This document shows positions 61,487 through 64,000 of a DNA stretch of 64,000 bases, one piece after another. Positions within the stretch are counted from its first letter, which is position 1, and each line of letters starts with the position of its first letter. The notes beneath the pieces are model-generated. The model had not been told where the DNA came from and searched no databases. It saw only the letters and a list, made by a program, of their open reading frames with translations. Source of the DNA: Clostridium culturomicium (GTDB lineage Bacteria; Bacillota; Clostridia; Clostridiales; Clostridiaceae); contig NZ_CCXK01000015.1 in assembly GCF_000821305.1 (NCBI RefSeq), forward strand, positions 188,528 to 252,527. Direction: 5' to 3'. A program made the translations under genes and the position numbers.

Positions 61487-62468
61487 TTGTATAAGCCTCA
61501 CTTGCTTCTAAATTTTCTTTTATAAGATTATTTTCTAAAAGAAATTGAGTATAGTTATTCCAAACACTATCTTTCATTTCTCCCCATCTTGATGCATCAG
61601 CTTTATACTCATCAGCTAAGAATTTCTGGCTTTCTATTGCCAATTGTTCATCAATTTCTGGAACAGCTTTAACTAATATTTTTGCTGACTCTTCTGGGTT
61701 TGTGATAGCATACTCATAACCCTTTGTTGTTGCTTCCATAAACTTTGAAACCATATCTGCTTTCTCTGCAAGTACCTTTTCAGATGCTGCTATGATTGGA
61801 GTATAATAATCTAATCTCTCATCCAATTCTCTTAAAGGAATATAGTTAATATCGAAATTTCTTAGTTTTGCTGATACATTAGTCCAACCTTCAAAAGTCC
61901 ACTCAAAGTCAATATTATTCTTCGTTGCAATAAAGAAATCTTCACTTCCAACATCCACAGTAGTTAACTTTGAAAAATCAGCTCCATTCTTCTCCATAAC
62001 AGCCTGTAATATTGCTCTTTCACTAGGACCACCGAATCCCCCGTAAACTTTACCTTCAAAGTCTTTAACAGTCTCAATATTCTTCTCCTTTGGAGATGCA
62101 AAACCTGATGTATTATGTTGTATAATTGCTGCTATAGCTTTCACTGGTAATGGCTCATCGGAAGTTTTAGCATAGGTTAAATCTTCTTGATAGCTTACTG
62201 CAAAATCTCCTTTTCCTGCAGATATTAACTGTAATGATGACCCTTCTGAAGGCTGAATTATTTCAACATCAAGACCTAAGTCCTCATAATACCCTAATTC
62301 CTTTGCAACGTAAAACCCTGTATGATTTGTATTTGGTGTCCAATCTAAAATTACCCTTACTTTTTCAAGTCCATTTTCTTCAGCCTTATCCTGTTTTGTA
62401 CCACATCCACTTAAAAATAAAACTGAACTTAATCCAAGTGCAACTAATGCTGCTAATTTCTTTTTCAT
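61467..62468 (-). CDS. Pyrimidine (thiamine precursor) ABC importer binding lipoprotein (ThiY-like, NMT1/THI5 fold)
   Basis: 333 residues. Signal peptide with lipobox FLSGC (lipid Cys at 22). The mature NMT1/THI5-like domain starts VRVILDWTPNTNHTGFYVAKELGYYEDLGLDVEII, with the diagnostic NTNHTGFYVA. Further on are FAVSYQEDLTYAKT and YGGFGGPSERAILQAVMEKNGAD. ThiY homologues bind formyl-aminopyrimidine or hydroxymethylpyrimidine. The TPP riboswitch upstream makes the thiamine role firm. It overlaps the ATPase gene. Confidence 0.92.
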   Translation of the reverse strand: MKKKLAALVALGLSSVLFLSGCGTKQDKAEENGLEKVRVILDWTPNTNHTGFYVAKELGYYEDLGLDVEIIQPSEGSSLQLISAGKGDFAVSYQEDLTYAKTSDEPLPVKAIAAIIQHNTSGFASPKEKNIETVKDFEGKVYGGFGGPSERAILQAVMEKNGADFSKLTTVDVGSEDFFIATKNNIDFEWTFEGWTNVSAKLRNFDINYIPLRELDERLDYYTPIIAASEKVLAEKADMVSKFMEATTKGYEYAITNPEESAKILVKAVPEIDEQLAIESQKFLADEYKADASRWGEMKDSVWNNYTQFLLENNLIKENLEASEAYTNEFLPK

Positions 62469-62582
62469 TATCTTAATCCCCTTTGCTCTTTAGTATTTTT
62501 AATGAAACTCTTTCTAATATTTTTCGAAATAATGCTCTACTAAGTAAGTTCGAACATCCAAACCATATATTTAGATTCTCCC

Positions 62583-63359
62583 TTAACTATTGCTTACTTT
62601 ATTTTCCCTATTCCAAGGTGTACATAATTTCTCACTGATTCCAATAACATAGAAAATTATCATACTCATTAATACAATAACCACAATTGCTGCAAACATC
62701 TTATCTAAAGCATATGTACTTCTTGCTCTTGTCATATATACTCCAAGCCCTTTATCTCCTCCGAGCCACTCTCCAATTACCGCCCCCATAATGCTGTAGG
62801 TTGCTGCAATTCTAAGTCCCGAAAAGAAATTTATTATTCCATAAGGAAGTTTCAAATGGAAGAACCTCTTTAATTTGGATGCCCCCATTAATTTAAAATG
62901 ATTTATTAAATCTTTATCTACATTTTCCAATCCATCAGAAATACTGATTACAATTGGGAAAAAACAAACAATAACAACTACAATTATTTTTGGAAGTGCC
63001 CCAAAGCCAAACCAAATAATAAATAATGGTGCCAATGCAATTACAGGAACCGTTTGGGATACAATAAATACTGGATATACAGCCTTCTTTACCATTGGCA
63101 TTAAATCCATGACTATTGCTAAAATAAGTGCTAAAGCAACCGCTATGCTAAATCCTACAACACTTTCATATAGTGTTGCCATTATATGAGGTACCATTGC
63201 ATTAAAATCCATGACTAAAGCTAAAGCAATATCACTAGGTGCAGGCATTATATATTTTTGTATGCCTCCAAGATTTATTACCAGTTCCCATATGACAAGT
63301 AAGGCAGCCATAAATAATATTGGCAGGCTTATATCTAAAATCGATTTAGATTTCTTCAT
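62583..63359 (-). CDS. ABC transporter permease, thiamine-precursor importer (ThiX-like)
   Basis: 258 residues, six membrane helices, with the BPD_transp_1 landmarks PVIALAPLFIIWFGFGALPKI and the EAA loop INHFKLMGASKLKRFFHLKLPYGI. The frame opens at 63380, but AAAGGAGG lies between that ATG and ATG 63359, which is chosen. It is the first gene after the TPP riboswitch; the binding-protein gene follows 114 bases on. Confidence 0.92.
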   Translation of the reverse strand: MKKSKSILDISLPILFMAALLVIWELVINLGGIQKYIMPAPSDIALALVMDFNAMVPHIMATLYESVVGFSIAVALALILAIVMDLMPMVKKAVYPVFIVSQTVPVIALAPLFIIWFGFGALPKIIVVVIVCFFPIVISISDGLENVDKDLINHFKLMGASKLKRFFHLKLPYGIINFFSGLRIAATYSIMGAVIGEWLGGDKGLGVYMTRARSTYALDKMFAAIVVIVLMSMIIFYVIGISEKLCTPWNRENKVSNS

Positions 63360-63396
63360 TAGTTTTCCTCCTTTCCTCATTTATCATAAATAAAAA

Positions 63397-63431
63397 AACG
63401 TATAGCTTCCCTTCATTGAAAACTATACGTT
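63397..63431 (-). terminator. Expression-platform terminator of the TPP riboswitch
   Basis: AACGTATAG (63397-63405) pairs with CTATACGTT (63423-63431). On the minus strand the stem is followed by TTTTTTTATTTA. It lies between the aptamer and the first gene, so TPP binding should cause early termination. Confidence 0.9.
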
Positions 63432-63465
63432 AGATAATTCTTAAATAATCTATATATCTACTTAA

Positions 63466-63549
63466 TATCTTCCTACGCTGGTATTATCCAAATCAGGTAC
63501 TATGGGTCGAAATCATCATTTCCTCTCAGGCAAAACGCCTCCCCAGATA
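63466..63549 (-). promoter_or_regulatory. TPP riboswitch (thi box)
   Basis: The minus strand carries the conserved core: GGGGAGGC, CTGAGAGG, GACCC, ACCTGATTTGGATAATACC and CAGCGTAGGAAG. The closing helix is TATCT / AGATA (63466-63470 with 63545-63549). It senses thiamine pyrophosphate and controls the downstream importer genes. Confidence 0.97.
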
Positions 63550-63552
63550 AAT

Positions 63553-63585
63553 TTACTATGAAATTAATTATTAATTTCATAGTAA
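63553..63585 (-). terminator. Inverted repeat between tatD and the TPP riboswitch
   Basis: A perfect 15-bp stem TTACTATGAAATTAA / TTAATTTCATAGTAA with a 3-base loop (63553-63567 with 63571-63585). It may terminate the tatD transcript, although the T run is poor. It overlaps the -10 of the thi promoter. Confidence 0.5.
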
Positions 63586-63608
63586 TGGACAATTCCCCAT
63601 TTTGTCAA
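63579..63608 (-). promoter_or_regulatory. Probable promoter of the thiamine-precursor importer operon
   Basis: On the minus strand there is a perfect -35 TTGACA (63603-63608), an 18-base spacer and a -10 TACTAT (63579-63584), placed so that transcription begins just before the TPP aptamer. Confidence 0.7.
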
Positions 63609-63612
63609 TGCT

Positions 63613-64000
63613 TTAATTTATAATCCTATGAAAGTTATTATAAATTACCTCAATAAGCTTCTGCTCTTCAATTCCTTTAATTATCGAAGCACTTTTAACA
63701 ACATTCTTTATTTCTCTTGGGTATCCATAATCTCCATTAATCCATTCAAGAGCTGTTGGCCCATCTGTCTCTACCAATAGTTTATCTAATGGAATCCTCT
63801 TTAATACTTCTTCTGTTAAATCAGAATATCCTAAGTCAACACTTATAGTAAAGTAACAGCCTAACTCTATCAGCTTATCTAAAATATCTAAAGGTCCACT
63901 GTACCAATGTATAATTGCCTTGTTGTAATTTCTAATTTTTAATGCCTCATATATTTCCTGCTCTGCATTTTTAGTATGGATTGAAACAAATTTACTTCTT
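63613..64000 (-). CDS. TatD family metal-dependent hydrolase (5' end outside window)
   Basis: The last 128 codons of the gene; the rest lies beyond base 64000. Recognisable C-terminal TatD features are FVSIHTKNAEQEI, IIHWYSGP (where classic TatD has a HCFSG motif), CYFTISVDLGYS and the metal-ligand motif LLVETDGPTAL. These proteins are metal-dependent exonucleases or deoxyribonucleases. The divergent HWYSGP motif is like the QatD/TatD-like branch (a branch linked in some bacteria to anti-phage systems), but here no neighbouring defence gene is visible. Stop at 63613-63615. Confidence 0.75.
   Translation of the reverse strand, partial: RSKFVSIHTKNAEQEIYEALKIRNYNKAIIHWYSGPLDILDKLIELGCYFTISVDLGYSDLTEEVLKRIPLDKLLVETDGPTALEWINGDYGYPREIKNVVKSASIIKGIEEQKLIEVIYNNFHRIIN

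Noticed and set aside
63613..64000. Qat-type anti-phage system around the TatD-like gene
   Set aside because: The HWYSGP motif is suggestive, but none of the other Qat components is visible and the gene is cut by the window end.
1..64000. CRISPR arrays, tRNA/rRNA genes, insertion sequences, prophage
   Set aside because: I scanned for spaced direct repeats, tRNA-like cloverleaf ends, transposase-like proteins and phage structural genes and found none.

Overview
The window is a low-GC (roughly 30%) Firmicute chromosome segment. It most likely comes from a Clostridium sensu stricto species. Supporting signs are strong AGGAGG-type ribosome sites, a T-box leader, a TPP riboswitch, an LPxTG-anchored surface enzyme, lipoproteins with classical lipoboxes, DegV and DUF1836 genes, and dense short intergenic spacers with U-run terminators. 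No rRNA, tRNA, CRISPR array, insertion sequence or prophage was seen. The content looks like ordinary chromosomal backbone with a few accessory pieces and two decayed genes.

Layout. 1-2.5 kb: end of a PadR / FtsW-RodA-like pair, then a WYL regulator and a B3/B4-domain protein. 2.6-9.7 kb: patatin-like lipase, a MATE pump with its MarR regulator (twin operators at 3554-3604), a PII-like protein plus cation antiporter, UV endonuclease and an AEC transporter. 9.7-18 kb: ArsR plus NifX-like pair, the C-terminal remnant of an M32 carboxypeptidase, an acetyltransferase preceded by a foldable leader, a GltD-like oxidoreductase, a two-repeat FMN-binding-like lipoprotein resembling PplA, UppP, and an overlapping pair of tocopherol-cyclase-like and Rieske/FAD proteins. 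18-25 kb: PHP phosphoesterase, two small proteins, a 1197-residue two-module nucleotidase, and brnQ under an isoleucine-type T-box. 25-31 kb: a heterodimeric ABC exporter with a divergent MerR activator and a 19-bp-spacer promoter, and a pentapeptide-repeat membrane protein.

31-34 kb holds what I consider the most notable system. It is a radical SAM/SPASM peptide maturase translationally coupled to a 43-codon precursor peptide (33252-33383) whose core carries three Cys-X-Pro motifs in an acidic context, i.e. a compact RiPP locus. 35-38 kb: L,D-transpeptidase and monofunctional glycosyltransferase. 37.7-44.4 kb: cdaR, glxK, gntP, pyk and eno, all on one strand. Together they encode uptake of glycerate, phosphorylation to 2-phosphoglycerate, and conversion through PEP to pyruvate.

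44-48 kb: a second MATE protein, an ATC-hydrolase-like protein, and an M20 peptidase broken by an in-frame stop and a frameshift. 48-55 kb: a nucleoside-type BMP/ABC importer operon with a divergent Crp/YeiL-like regulator. A 9-bp inverted repeat sits about 42 bp upstream of the predicted operon start, the usual position for class II activation. 55-64 kb: DUF1836, DegV, a TPR-GGDEF diguanylate cyclase, Pit phosphate transport with a PhoU-like partner, a TPP-riboswitch-controlled pyrimidine (thiamine precursor) ABC importer, and the end of a TatD-like nuclease.

Many start codons were moved downstream of the longest reading frame because the ribosome-binding site lies inside the longer frame. 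These choices are noted per gene. All homology statements rest on recognising motifs by eye; no database search was run.
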